DNA of 64,000 nucleotides from a virus: positions 41,444-105,443 of IMG/VR virus record IMGVR_UViG_3300042559_002030, one strand, 5' to 3'. Shown here in pieces: positions 15,236-23,116 of the stretch; positions within the stretch are counted from its first letter, which is position 1; each line of letters begins with the position of its first letter. The notes beneath the pieces are model-generated. The model saw only the letters and a list, made by a program, of their open reading frames with translations. It was not told where the DNA came from and did no database searches. The position numbers and the translations under genes were made by a program.

Positions 15236-16611
15236 TACAGTTTCTCCCCGGCTTCAAATCCACGGAACCGAACATGCCTAGGGAATCTCAAACTGTATGA
15301 TCCGTCTTGATTTTGAGTAACTGCATCAGCTTGGATTTCGCCAATGACACCAAGTAACTGATCCCGGGCAGCCCAAAACTCATCACGATCATTATCACTA
15401 TAGCCAGTACCAACATTAACCCGAATATTTCGTTCATTATCAACTCCTTCGTAAATTATAGCACCCAACCGGCCTGCATTGCGACCAGTTCCTTCTTCAA
15501 AACCCACAATGGTCAAATCCACTGTGATGGTGGGTTTCCATTTCATCCAGTGATCACTGCGTTTGCATTCGTACGGAGCATCGAGATTTTTAATCATGAT
15601 GCCTTCATATCCTTGCTCAACTGACGCTTCAGCAAACCTGCGCATAACATCATGTCCTTCCGCAGTGTCCAGGTTCACATCCATACCCGGCATGATACGC
15701 AAACAATCGGTTTCGTCCAACACCGTTTTTGCACTTTCTAGCCATGCTATACGTTTGTGCTGTTGCAAGTTGCAATGGCCTTCTTTGAGTGCATCCAATG
15801 GAATGATATCAAAAATGTGATAAACCATACCAGTTGTTTTGGCATTGCTTTTGCGTTGTGCCTGTTTCATCAAGGCTTGGAAATTCTCACCTACAATTTC
15901 ACCATCCAACACAAAGTGTCCACCTGTGCCTCGACCGTGTTGGAATGCCCGACGGTTGTCCAAGATAGCCTCAGCAATCTGCGGAAAGTTTTCAAACTCC
16001 TTGCCATTGCGGCTGTACAACACACAGCTATTGCCCGACACCACTGCAATCACACGCACACCGTCCAATTTGACTTCCAGGCGTTTGATGCCCTTCATCT
16101 TCTTGGGGTGGTCGGTGGAGTCCTGTGCCAGCTGACAAGTAAAGGTAGGGATCTTCCATTCTGTTCGGCCCACAACTTTGTTGATGGTCTTTTCACTGAT
16201 GCCGCATCGCAGGTCTTTGATCAGCACTCGACGACACAACATGTTCCATTCGGCACTGTCAAACTCTTGGCTCACGGCCGCAATACGATCACGAGCTTCG
16301 TGTCCGGTCAAGCTACGAGTGCGCAGTGCTTCACACAAGGCCCAGAACACAGGCCAGTTGTTGGGTTGGTTCTCAAGTCCAGTAGTCTCGGGTATTTGTT
16401 TGACGCCGAACACATAGAAAGGGTTGTAGGCCTGATAGCAGTTGAACAAAAAGCATTGAGCACTGGCGCTGCCAAGTTGTGAGGCCACATAGGCTTTTTC
16501 GATCACAGATTCTTTGTGTAATCTACTGTCGCTGCTTTCAAGATCTCGAATCCAGTCTGCTGCCAACTTGATCCCTTCAAATTCTTTTGTGCTAAAATCT
16601 ATTTTGTTCAT
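15235..16611 (-). CDS. ATP-dependent DNA ligase (gp30-like)
   Basis: 458 residues from the ATG at 16611, which follows the stop of a conserved 54-residue gene by one base; an upstream TTG-started extension would run through that gene. The nucleotidyltransferase domain has motif I EVKLDGVR (adenylated Lys), RNGKEF (motif III region), DGEIVGE, YEGIMIKN (motif IV) and WMKWKPT (motif V); an OB-fold follows with VGFEEGTGRNAGRLGAIIYE. The enzyme seals nicks in replicating phage DNA, as T4 gp30 (487 residues) does. It lies in an early operon read from promoters near 17.5 kb. Confidence 0.95.
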   Translation of the reverse strand: MNKIDFSTKEFEGIKLAADWIRDLESSDSRLHKESVIEKAYVASQLGSASAQCFLFNCYQAYNPFYVFGVKQIPETTGLENQPNNWPVFWALCEALRTRSLTGHEARDRIAAVSQEFDSAEWNMLCRRVLIKDLRCGISEKTINKVVGRTEWKIPTFTCQLAQDSTDHPKKMKGIKRLEVKLDGVRVIAVVSGNSCVLYSRNGKEFENFPQIAEAILDNRRAFQHGRGTGGHFVLDGEIVGENFQALMKQAQRKSNAKTTGMVYHIFDIIPLDALKEGHCNLQQHKRIAWLESAKTVLDETDCLRIMPGMDVNLDTAEGHDVMRRFAEASVEQGYEGIMIKNLDAPYECKRSDHWMKWKPTITVDLTIVGFEEGTGRNAGRLGAIIYEGVDNERNIRVNVGTGYSDNDRDEFWAARDQLLGVIGEIQADAVTQNQDGSYSLRFPRHVRFRGFEAGEKL

Positions 16612-16612
16612 G

Positions 16613-16777
16613 TTATTTACTGTTGCGTTGCTGATGTTTATACTCTCGTTTAAGCCAATATTTGTATCGGTTAAAATACTCTTGTTGGCTGACAACAGGC
16701 TCTCGATGGGCCTGATGTTCTTCGCGATTTTCCATCCACATCTGTGTTAACCACAGACGAAAAGTTGATTGTTTCAT
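16613..16777 (-). CDS. Small basic hypothetical protein (54 aa)
   Basis: ATG at 16777 codes MKQSTFRLWLTQMWMENREE, then QEYFNRYKYWLKREYKHQQ and ends one base before the ligase ATG. The YFN-YKYWLKREY motif is familiar from small unassigned proteins of T4-like cyanophages. Highly basic and aromatic; could bind nucleic acid or RNA polymerase. It fixes the ligase start. Confidence 0.75.
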   Translation of the reverse strand: MKQSTFRLWLTQMWMENREEHQAHREPVVSQQEYFNRYKYWLKREYKHQQRNSK

Positions 16778-16793
16778 TTGCAAGCACAGTCAA

Positions 16794-17069
16794 TTATACT
16801 GTTTCCAACATGGCAGCCGGAACATTGTATCGAACACCAACATCGGTGTCGACCAGAATATTCTTCAGCTTGACCTTGTTGACTGTTCCGGTATAGGTCA
16901 CACCAGTTTTACGATTGTGAAACTTGACGCGAGTACCAATCACAAAGGATCCAGTGTTGCGGCGAGTGAGTTGACTACGAGCAAATCGCACTGCGTCTAC
17001 AATGCTGGTCAGCTGATCGTTGGTAAATGGGCCTTGAATGATGGCAGTGTTGATTTCTTGGATATTCAT
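16794..17069 (-). CDS. Small SH3/KOW-like hypothetical protein
   Basis: 91 residues from the ATG at 17069, chosen for its AGGAGTATGTT ribosome site. N-terminal helix pair (INTAIIQGPFTNDQLTSIVDAVRFARSQL), then a small beta domain, IGTRVKFHNRKTGVTYTGTVNKVKLKNILVD, that looks like an SH3 or KOW fold. The longer in-frame start overlaps the upstream gene. Conserved among T4-like marine phages as far as I recall; function unknown. Confidence 0.8.
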   Translation of the reverse strand: MNIQEINTAIIQGPFTNDQLTSIVDAVRFARSQLTRRNTGSFVIGTRVKFHNRKTGVTYTGTVNKVKLKNILVDTDVGVRYNVPAAMLETV

Positions 17070-17079
17070 AACATACTCC

Positions 17080-17265
17080 TTAGTCAATTTGAATGTCGGC
17101 AATTTGGCCGTTGCGAAAAATAAAATACTCGTTGATCGCGCCATGGTAAGCCCAGATGCAATCGTTGCCTTTGGTCAAGGTGTAACACTTGATGCCACGC
17201 TTTCGATAGTGCTCCTGCACCAGCATGACTTCAAACAGATTAAGATCAGGATGGATTGATATCAT
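17080..17265 (-). CDS. Small hypothetical protein
   Basis: 61 residues (MISIHPDLNLFEVMLVQEHYRKRG...), with ATGA overlap to the upstream 17262-17483 gene. It is compact, mixed alpha/beta in pattern and lacks membrane segments. Part of the early transcript from the promoter at 17514-17542. Not recognised. Confidence 0.72.
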   Translation of the reverse strand: MISIHPDLNLFEVMLVQEHYRKRGIKCYTLTKGNDCIWAYHGAINEYFIFRNGQIADIQID

Positions 17266-17483
17266 GCTGCCGCCAGTACCGCCATCAAACTGTTGTTGAT
17301 CATGTCCATCTCGTCGCGTTCCACATAGAAGTCTGTGGTTGGATCATAGTACTGACCTTGTTTGACATCATAGTAGAGCACACGACCCGAGAAGTTGAAC
17401 GGACCTTCAAGTCCCGCCCGTGGACCGTATTTGACACGCATCAGGTCTGTCTCGAATTTGTCTGCCAGTACCTTGTAGCCCAT
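17262..17483 (-). CDS. Small hypothetical protein
   Basis: 73 residues from the ATG at 17483 (ribosome site AAAGGAG). MGYKVLADKFETDLMRVKYGPRAG, then NFSGRVLYYDVKQGQYYDPTTDFYV. First gene behind a strong early promoter, so likely made right after infection. The sequence is not assigned to any function I know. Confidence 0.75.
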   Translation of the reverse strand: MGYKVLADKFETDLMRVKYGPRAGLEGPFNFSGRVLYYDVKQGQYYDPTTDFYVERDEMDMINNSLMAVLAAA

Positions 17484-17513
17484 AATCAACTCCTTTTGTG
17501 TCTGTGTATGTAT

Positions 17514-17542
17514 ATTATAGCAGAATGGCAATTTTGGGTCAA
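17514..17542 (-). promoter_or_regulatory. Early sigma70 promoter, repeated type
   Basis: TTGACC, 17-base spacer, TATAAT on the minus strand. The spacer is the same as at 17804-17832 apart from nothing, and nearly the same as at 18069-18097, including the CATTCTGC just before the -10. Drives the genes from 17483 leftward. Confidence 0.85.
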
Positions 17543-17548
17543 CCAAAA

Positions 17549-17773
17549 TTAGGCAAACAATTCTCCGTACATTTCTTCGTACACTGCATCAAAGTCTTCG
17601 CGGATCCATTCGATGGCATATCCGCGCTGGGCATAGTCATCGGCCATGACCTGCAGGTAGTGCAGGGCCTGTGTGGCGCTCATATCGCGATCAGCCATCA
17701 GGCTTAGATTACTGCAATGAGCAAAATTGTTGCTGTCTCTGTGGGCACTAACTTGGACAAATTGCTTGATCAT
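17549..17773 (-). CDS. Small hypothetical protein
   Basis: 74 residues with a good AGGAGCCAGAG ribosome site. The middle DMSATQALHYLQVMADDYAQRGYAIEWIREDFDAVYEEMYGEL is helical and acidic. It occupies its own short unit between two early promoters (17804-17832 upstream, 17514-17542 downstream). Not recognised. Confidence 0.75.
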   Translation of the reverse strand: MIKQFVQVSAHRDSNNFAHCSNLSLMADRDMSATQALHYLQVMADDYAQRGYAIEWIREDFDAVYEEMYGELFA

Positions 17774-17803
17774 CTCTGGCTCCTGTTTGCTGTTTATGCA
17801 TTA

Positions 17804-17832
17804 ATTATAGCAGAATGGCAATTTTGAGTCAA
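17804..17832 (-). promoter_or_regulatory. Early sigma70 promoter, repeated type
   Basis: TTGACT, 17-base spacer, TATAAT on the minus strand; -35 overlaps the stop codon of the upstream membrane-protein gene. Drives the 17549-17773 gene. Confidence 0.85.
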
Positions 17833-18062
17833 CCAAATGCTTTTACCAGCCCAGAAAAGCCAATGGCTACACTTACAAGATTCACAAACATTTGTGGTTT
17901 ATTTGCAACACGAATAGTCCATGCTAGAAACAGTATTGTTCCCACAAAGAATGTAAGTATATTGTAGGGGTAAGCCTCCGGGCCCATGGCGTTCAGGCTA
18001 TGCCCGGCCACTATGAATACAGCGCCGGCCCACTGCAAAATTTCGTTAACATCTAATTTCAT
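17829..18062 (-). CDS. Small membrane protein
   Basis: 77 residues from the ATG at 18062. Three hydrophobic stretches: WAGAVFIVAGHSLNAM, ILTFFVGTILFLAWTI and MFVNLVSVAIGFSGLV. Probably an early inner-membrane protein; similar small membrane proteins of unknown role occur in bacteria and phages. It is directly behind a strong promoter at 18069-18097, with a very short leader. Confidence 0.78.
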   Translation of the reverse strand: MKLDVNEILQWAGAVFIVAGHSLNAMGPEAYPYNILTFFVGTILFLAWTIRVANKPQMFVNLVSVAIGFSGLVKAFG

Positions 18063-18068
18063 AACTGT

Positions 18069-18097
18069 ATTATAGCAGAATGGCGATTTTGGGTCAA
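18069..18097 (-). promoter_or_regulatory. Early sigma70 promoter behind terminator
   Basis: TTGACC, 17-base spacer, TATAAT on the minus strand, 15 bases beyond the T-run of the terminator at 18112-18134. This pair separates virion-gene transcription from the early cluster. Confidence 0.85.
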
Positions 18098-18111
18098 CCG
18101 TTTTATGCCAC

Positions 18112-18134
18112 AAAAAAACCCCTGATTTTGGGGT
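18112..18134 (-). terminator. Rho-independent terminator of the virion gene cluster
   Basis: Stem ACCCC/GGGGT around a 7-base loop, followed on the minus strand by seven T. Ends transcription from the 18161-20110 gene; early promoter 18069-18097 follows. Confidence 0.82.
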
Positions 18135-18160
18135 AATTTTTGTTGTTTTTTAGCAACAGA

Positions 18161-20110
18161 TTAGTAAACTACATTGGCCCGGGCAGCGCTTTCGCTCACT
18201 ATGGACGGTATCAAATTTGCCTGTGGTGGTATTTGATCTGGATCAGCAGGCACAACATTGGATGCGGTTCCTACGCCTGAACTGTTTAGTCCTAACTTGC
18301 TGCGTCCTTCTCTCAAGGTGGCCACTATTGCTTGTCCGCCTGCTGTGGCCACATTGGCAACATCTTCGAGATATTGCGCAGTGCCACCTACTTTGGTATC
18401 AACGCCGTAGCTGGGCAAAGAGAATATAAAACTTTGAGTGGAGGTTTGACTGGCCACAACATTTGCAACATCTATTGCGGCTGCTGTTTGGAAAGAGACT
18501 TCTGACGTTATCTGTGAACTGATTGCTGAGAAGTATGTGTTGAGTTCTGTGGTCTGTGTAGGGTTGGCCGTGATAATATTTCCAATTTCAGTTTGTGCTT
18601 GCCCAATCAAGGTCAGTATTGTGGCGTCCGATGCCACATTCCCCAACATGTTGTTGTAAATGGTAATTAGATTGGTCAGCTGACCAGCAGCATACAGTGA
18701 ATTGATAACTGTGACAGAATTGTTTAAACTGTCAATGATGTTGGTGCCCACTGCTGTGCCAAGAATATCTGTTATCAGTATTGTGCCGTTGTCGCCAGAA
18801 CCCGTGGCATAGGTGTTGGCATAGTAATCTAAATCTGTTTGCGGAACAGCCTGAGTCTGTGCAGTGATATCTGGCAAGTCAGTGTTTGTTTCCACTGCCA
18901 AGAATGCATCTGACAACTGTGGCAATGTCATTCTGCTGATGTTGGTAATTTGCAATAGAGCATTGGCAAGCGCTTTGTTAGCCAAAGCCAGGCCAGGCTC
19001 AGTTATGATGGACAAGCGCTCAAGACTTATACCAAACGGTGGCAGTGTAGTTTCCAAATTAGAATTCACTGTGTAAAATACACCTGAGCTGGTGTTGTTG
19101 GTGGTGGGAATCGTGGAACTTTGTCGCACTGCACATGCCAATGGGCGTTCAACTACTCGTGCTGCGGCTTCTTGATCTAAAGTGCTGTAGGGTGGCACAG
19201 GTTCGGGTGTTATATAGATGCCACGAAGACCATCAGCAGTGGCTGTTGTCAATGACGCATAACTGTTGGGCAGCATTATGGCTGGGTTTAATAAATCTGC
19301 CAATGAATTGATGTTGGGTGTCCATATGCCAAGTGTTTGCAGTATCTGTTCTAGCGTAGAGCCTGTTATGGCTGTCAGTGCCAAGTACATGATTTTTTGC
19401 ACATCGTCAGTGACAATTAAATCATTGTTGCTTAGGTTCAATATGATATTTTCATTTATGCCGGCATCAGACAATGCGCCAATCAGCGGAGTTATTGTGC
19501 CCGATCGTAATGAGATTTGTTGTATCAAGGCCAAGGGTGATCCCAGGTTGGCCAAGTTACCTAAATTTATCCAATAGCCGGCATTGAACAAATCATCGCC
19601 CATGGCCTGAGTTGCCAAATTTACATCTGTCAATCCACCGGTGGTCAGACTATTCATGTTGGTGAATGTGTCTGCCAGATAAGTGTTGGCGTTTACAGCA
19701 CTGTTGATAAAGATATTTGTAGTGTCTGCATACGCTGCTGCGGTGTTGAATATCTGTGTAAACTTGCTGACATTGTTGTTGCCCAAATACTCATCAGCAG
19801 TCAATGTAATGATGCCGGTCATGCCTGGATCAACAATGGTAGACGACACCGACGACACAGTTCCGGTCACTATGGAATCCGCCAATGCAGGACAACTATT
19901 GCCAATGTTGCCTGCAAATGTCTGTAGCGCTGTTTGTGTACTGCCGGGCAAAGAACCAGAATTACCAATGGTTGCAATCAAATTTGCCAACAACGGCAAC
20001 GAGGTATAATTGGTGATTGCTGTTGTCAGTGTAGAAGGAATGTCAATTCCTGTATTTTGCAGCAGAGCAGCACCTGCTTGCAATTGCAATGGTGTTAGTA
20101 TTGCTGCCAT
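18161..20110 (-). CDS. Virion structural protein (putative)
   Basis: 649 residues, rich in Asn, Thr, Ala, Leu and Ile with almost no Cys or Lys, typical of phage virion proteins. No membrane segment; composition and repeats such as LTTATADG and TNISRM suggest extended helices and strands. It follows the PAAR-tip gene with TAATG overlap and I associate the pair with the baseplate or spike region of marine T4-like phages. Exact place in the virion unknown. Confidence 0.78.
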   Translation of the reverse strand: MAAILTPLQLQAGAALLQNTGIDIPSTLTTAITNYTSLPLLANLIATIGNSGSLPGSTQTALQTFAGNIGNSCPALADSIVTGTVSSVSSTIVDPGMTGIITLTADEYLGNNNVSKFTQIFNTAAAYADTTNIFINSAVNANTYLADTFTNMNSLTTGGLTDVNLATQAMGDDLFNAGYWINLGNLANLGSPLALIQQISLRSGTITPLIGALSDAGINENIILNLSNNDLIVTDDVQKIMYLALTAITGSTLEQILQTLGIWTPNINSLADLLNPAIMLPNSYASLTTATADGLRGIYITPEPVPPYSTLDQEAAARVVERPLACAVRQSSTIPTTNNTSSGVFYTVNSNLETTLPPFGISLERLSIITEPGLALANKALANALLQITNISRMTLPQLSDAFLAVETNTDLPDITAQTQAVPQTDLDYYANTYATGSGDNGTILITDILGTAVGTNIIDSLNNSVTVINSLYAAGQLTNLITIYNNMLGNVASDATILTLIGQAQTEIGNIITANPTQTTELNTYFSAISSQITSEVSFQTAAAIDVANVVASQTSTQSFIFSLPSYGVDTKVGGTAQYLEDVANVATAGGQAIVATLREGRSKLGLNSSGVGTASNVVPADPDQIPPQANLIPSIVSESAARANVVY

Positions 20111-20391
20111 TATGCAGCCCTTACATTGGAGCTACCACCTGATCGTGGATGACCGCAGGTGTCGGTATCTCCAGTTCGGATCACTGGCTTGCCGCCGGCT
20201 CGCACTGTGGCGCTGCCACCTTTGACTGTGGCAGAAGCATGTGGAGGATGCGGTTTTCCCCACGGAGCATGCCCAGTGACACCGTTGCCCGCGACAACAA
20301 TAGGACTGCCATTCACTCGTACAGAAGCCACGCCACCGGTGGCTTGACCGCCTGCTGAATTTGAATCGCCTACTCGCTGTACTGCTGGCAT
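20110..20391 (-). CDS. PAAR-repeat spike-tip protein (gp5.4-like)
   Basis: 93 residues with repeated Pro-Ala-Ala-Arg-type turns: GDSNSAGGQATGG, VNGSPIVVAGNG, HPPHASATVKGGSATVRAGGKPVIRTGDTDTCGHP. PAAR proteins fold into a pointed cone with a metal ion held by His and Cys residues and cap the VgrG or gp5-like spike of contractile tails. A Cys and several His near both ends are available here. Placed before the virion gene 18161-20110. Confidence 0.9.
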   Translation of the reverse strand: MPAVQRVGDSNSAGGQATGGVASVRVNGSPIVVAGNGVTGHAPWGKPHPPHASATVKGGSATVRAGGKPVIRTGDTDTCGHPRSGGSSNVRAA

Positions 20392-20392
20392 G

Positions 20393-20698
20393 TTATCCTA
20401 GTATAAGTTTTTTCTCCGGCACCCGGATGCCAGTGGTTGCTTCAATGTACTTCATTTTGACTTCTTCGTCAGTGAGTGCATAGATTGCAACATTGTTAAT
20501 ATTTAGTGTGACAGAACCCTTTCGTTCTGCGGTAAACACGCTGGGTACAAGACCAAGTCCTTGTGGGCCCGGTGCCACACTGACTGGCTCGCTCACTGTG
20601 ATAAAATTGTATTCAATCAGTTCTACTCTTGCAATCAGTTCTTCTCCTGAATTGAGTTTAAATGTGCAAACCTGTCCCATTGTTTTTTCAATATTCAT
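20393..20698 (-). CDS. Sm/SH3-like small protein
   Basis: 101 residues. The N-terminal part FKLNSGEELIARVELI...FITVSEPVSV reads like an Sm-like or SH3-type beta barrel, a pattern found in unassigned proteins of T4-like cyanophages. The C-terminal part is helical and ends in IRVPEKKLILG. Overlaps glutaredoxin by ATGA and sits one base from the PAAR gene. Function unknown. Confidence 0.75.
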   Translation of the reverse strand: MNIEKTMGQVCTFKLNSGEELIARVELIEYNFITVSEPVSVAPGPQGLGLVPSVFTAERKGSVTLNINNVAIYALTDEEVKMKYIEATTGIRVPEKKLILG

Positions 20699-20922
20699 TC
20701 TGTTAGTTTCTTTCTAAGTTCTGTAAATCCGCCCACCAGTTCTTGGTCCAAGAAGATTTGTGGCAGTGTTCGAGCTGTTGGTACAGCTTCTAATAGTTGT
20801 TCTCGGGTCCAGGTGCCTTGTGTAATATTGCGTTCTTCGTAATCTATGCCGCGGCTTTCTAACATCGCCTTGGCTTGAACACAGTAAGGGCACGAGTCTT
20901 TTGACCATATAATTGCTTTCAT
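20695..20922 (-). CDS. Glutaredoxin
   Basis: 75 residues with the CPYC active site (Cys11, Cys14), TLPQIF (cis-Pro) and GGFTEL glutathione-binding motif. Reduces the dithiol of ribonucleotide reductase; genes for both RNR subunits lie just upstream, so it most likely recycles NrdA. Same role as T4 NrdC. Confidence 0.95.
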   Translation of the reverse strand: MKAIIWSKDSCPYCVQAKAMLESRGIDYEERNITQGTWTREQLLEAVPTARTLPQIFLDQELVGGFTELRKKLTE

Positions 20923-21375
20923 TTATTTTCCTTCTTTTGATTTGTTGTATGTTTTGGCAAAGATGTCTGCTTTCACAACACCGTAGTCACCAGGACCATG
21001 TTTCACAATGTAGTCATTGCCCTTGGTATAATTTAAATCTCCCCAGCTGGCTCGGACAACACCGTCATGGTCGGCAATCTTTGCCACCTTCATGATTTTC
21101 TTGGGTGTTGCTGTGCCATCACCATTGTCGTCGTAGTATGCAGCAAACTTGATGGGGCTCACAGGATACTTCTCACCTTTGGGACCAGTGATGATCTTGT
21201 GACCCACGGTGTAGTCCACAGGTCCTTCTAGTGTATCTACTGTGCCGTTGTCTGTGGCAGTTTCATAACTGATAGGTGTTGGGTGTTTGTAGGTCTGGAA
21301 ACCGCCAGCATCAAACCAGGCATCATCTACTCCGGGTGCGGTTGCTGCAATAGATTGTCGAATATCGTCATTCAT
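20923..21375 (-). CDS. PGDYG-motif protein
   Basis: 150 residues with the diagnostic PGDYGVVKADIF motif near the C-terminus and a repeated module earlier (GPVDYTVGHKIITGPKGEKYPVSP). PGDYG-domain proteins are small, found in bacteria and phages and have no established function. It lies between glutaredoxin and nrdB in what looks like one nucleotide-metabolism transcript. Confidence 0.8.
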   Translation of the reverse strand: MNDDIRQSIAATAPGVDDAWFDAGGFQTYKHPTPISYETATDNGTVDTLEGPVDYTVGHKIITGPKGEKYPVSPIKFAAYYDDNGDGTATPKKIMKVAKIADHDGVVRASWGDLNYTKGNDYIVKHGPGDYGVVKADIFAKTYNKSKEGK

Positions 21376-21377
21376 TT

Positions 21378-22478
21378 TTATAGCTCCGGTAGTTGTTCGT
21401 AGTCCAGGTCAGACGACATCACGCCAATGACATAATTTGTGCTTTCATTTTCTTGCAAAGCTGTCTGCTTGTTGGCTGTGTTTGTATGCTTGTTGAACCA
21501 CGGAATGGGGGTTGAACGAGGTGCAGGTTCTTGATACTTGATACCAATTTCTTTCAGTGCGCCCACGGCTGTGTAGTCCACAAAGTCTTTGAGAATGTTG
21601 GCATTGAGTCCAATCACTGGACCTTGATTGAACAAATAGTCGGCCCAGGCTTTTTCTTCACGAATCACATCTAGATACATTTGATACACTTCGGCTTCGC
21701 ATTCTTGCTTGGCTCGGGCAAAGCGTGGATCTTCTTTGACCACCTGATTGATGATCCAGGCTGTCCAGTCCTTGTGTAGAATTTCGTCTTGCAGTATCAA
21801 GCTGATGATATTGCCATTGCCAATGAAGATTCTGTTCTCAACCATGGCCAAGCTGGTGGCAAAGCTGACCATGAATCTGAACGCTTCTAGTCCGTAGCTG
21901 GCATTCAGTGCTAACCAGATGGCTTTGATGTGTTCATATTCGTCAAAATCTTCTTGTAGTTCTTTGCGGCAGTTGATCATGTGCAGGCGATCATAATACA
22001 GGCCAATTGTACTGGCCATTTCAACAATTTCTTTTGTGTCATGGATTGTGCTGAACACATCCTTGGGCACATTGTAGATGTTACGGATGATGTGACTGTA
22101 ACTTCTACTGTGAATGTTGGTTTCAAAGAATCCCCAGTTGTACATTAAGGCTTCTAATTCAGGAATTGATACCACAGGAGTAAACACCTGTGTGGGTCCA
22201 CGACCTTGTAAACTGTCCAGTGCTGTTTGACGCAGCAGGTTTGATGTAAAAATATGTTTGACTGTGCTGCTGGCTTCCTTGAAGTCGTTGGCATCCTTGG
22301 TCAGGCTGACTTCCTCGGGCACCCAGAAGAATCCGCGAGCCTCTTGTTCAAATTTTACAATCTTGTTGTATTTGACTTCTTCAAAGCGTTGAATGGTCAC
22401 AGGACCCGCAGGATCCAGAAACATCTTACGATTGAGATAATCTGTTTTTGTTTTTAAGTTGTATTGCGCTTGGCTCAT
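21378..22478 (-). CDS. nrdB: Class Ia ribonucleotide reductase, beta subunit
   Basis: 366 residues; the radical-carrying small subunit that works with NrdA to make deoxynucleotides. Visible ligand regions: LLRQTALDSLQGRGP (Asp ligand), FFETNIHSRSYSHIIRN (Glu and His ligands and the radical Tyr), EAFRFMVSF (Glu) and LQDEILHKDW (Glu and His). C-terminal tail SSDLDYEQLPEL should bind NrdA. Compared with E. coli (ETIHSRSY), one extra residue lies between the ligand Glu and His. Glutaredoxin is downstream and nrdA upstream. Confidence 0.95.
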   Translation of the reverse strand: MSQAQYNLKTKTDYLNRKMFLDPAGPVTIQRFEEVKYNKIVKFEQEARGFFWVPEEVSLTKDANDFKEASSTVKHIFTSNLLRQTALDSLQGRGPTQVFTPVVSIPELEALMYNWGFFETNIHSRSYSHIIRNIYNVPKDVFSTIHDTKEIVEMASTIGLYYDRLHMINCRKELQEDFDEYEHIKAIWLALNASYGLEAFRFMVSFATSLAMVENRIFIGNGNIISLILQDEILHKDWTAWIINQVVKEDPRFARAKQECEAEVYQMYLDVIREEKAWADYLFNQGPVIGLNANILKDFVDYTAVGALKEIGIKYQEPAPRSTPIPWFNKHTNTANKQTALQENESTNYVIGVMSSDLDYEQLPEL

Positions 22479-22493
22479 TTTAATATTTTCCTG

Positions 22494-22592
22494 TTATTCT
22501 TTTTTTGCATCAATGGAGTAAAACCAATCATCACCGGCTGACCAATTGCGCTCGTACGCATCCAACATCACATCACAAATGGTTTCTAACAT
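22494..22592 (-). CDS. Micro-gene between nrdB and HD gene (32 aa)
   Basis: ATG at 22592 codes MLETICDVMLDAYERNWSAG and ends DDWFYSIDAKKE, 15 bases before nrdB. It fills the space between the HD and nrdB genes on the same strand. Ribosome site is weak. It may be a small protein coupled to nrdB; evidence is only position and clean ends. Confidence 0.45.
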   Translation of the reverse strand: MLETICDVMLDAYERNWSAGDDWFYSIDAKKE

Positions 22593-22607
22593 TACGATTT
22601 ATTTTCT

Positions 22608-23105
22608 TTATTTAAATAAATCCACTAGCTCTAAAGCCAATGCATTATTGCCCAAGACTGGACTCAAATCCTTGTGTTCATCTCGGTACATTTTAAGTTT
22701 TTTTGGATTGTTTGCTAAACTGGCAGAAACATTGCTCAATCGGTCTGCACTCTTTACCAATTCACTTCCCGGAGTTTGAGCAATCTTGGCAATGGCATTT
22801 GCCATTTTTTCTTTTCGGTTCTCTCCGCGTCCTGTCACTGCCCAAACTATATTGGCAACATTATCACCAAATTGTTGTTTGATTTGTTCTAAGGTAACAT
22901 CTGTATCTTCCACTATATCATGCAACCAAGCAGCAGCAATTATTTCCGGGTCTTGTGTAATTGTTTTAACACGGGCAACAACATCCGCCAAATGAGTGAC
23001 ATAAGGGTGTACACCGTATTTTTGGTTCTTGTGTGCATCAACAGCAAGAGTTTTTGCCTTGAACTCTATGTCATCTGCACTTTCTAACAGTTCATTTATT
23101 TTCAT
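22608..23105 (-). CDS. HD-domain alarmone hydrolase-like protein (SpoT/MESH1 type)
   Basis: 165 residues. The order of metal and base-binding motifs fits the hydrolase half of SpoT and the small MESH1 hydrolases: AHKNQKYG, PYVTHLADV, AAWLHDIVEDTD (HD and ED), and VKSADRLSNV. Such enzymes remove the 3' pyrophosphate of ppGpp. A phage copy could keep the host from a stringent response and so keep nucleotide pools and translation high; it lies between nrdA and nrdB, which fits. Activity on ppGpp rather than another nucleotide is inferred. Confidence 0.82.
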   Translation of the reverse strand: MKINELLESADDIEFKAKTLAVDAHKNQKYGVHPYVTHLADVVARVKTITQDPEIIAAAWLHDIVEDTDVTLEQIKQQFGDNVANIVWAVTGRGENRKEKMANAIAKIAQTPGSELVKSADRLSNVSASLANNPKKLKMYRDEHKDLSPVLGNNALALELVDLFK

Positions 23106-23116
23106 ACCATTTCATG

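Noticed and set aside
15757-16482. Plus-strand open frame of about 240 codons in ligase
   Set aside because: Opposite a clear DNA ligase with all motifs; a shadow.
16612-16695. TTG-started N-terminal extension of the ligase
   Set aside because: It overlaps the conserved 54-residue gene completely; ligase motif spacing is fine from ATG 16611.
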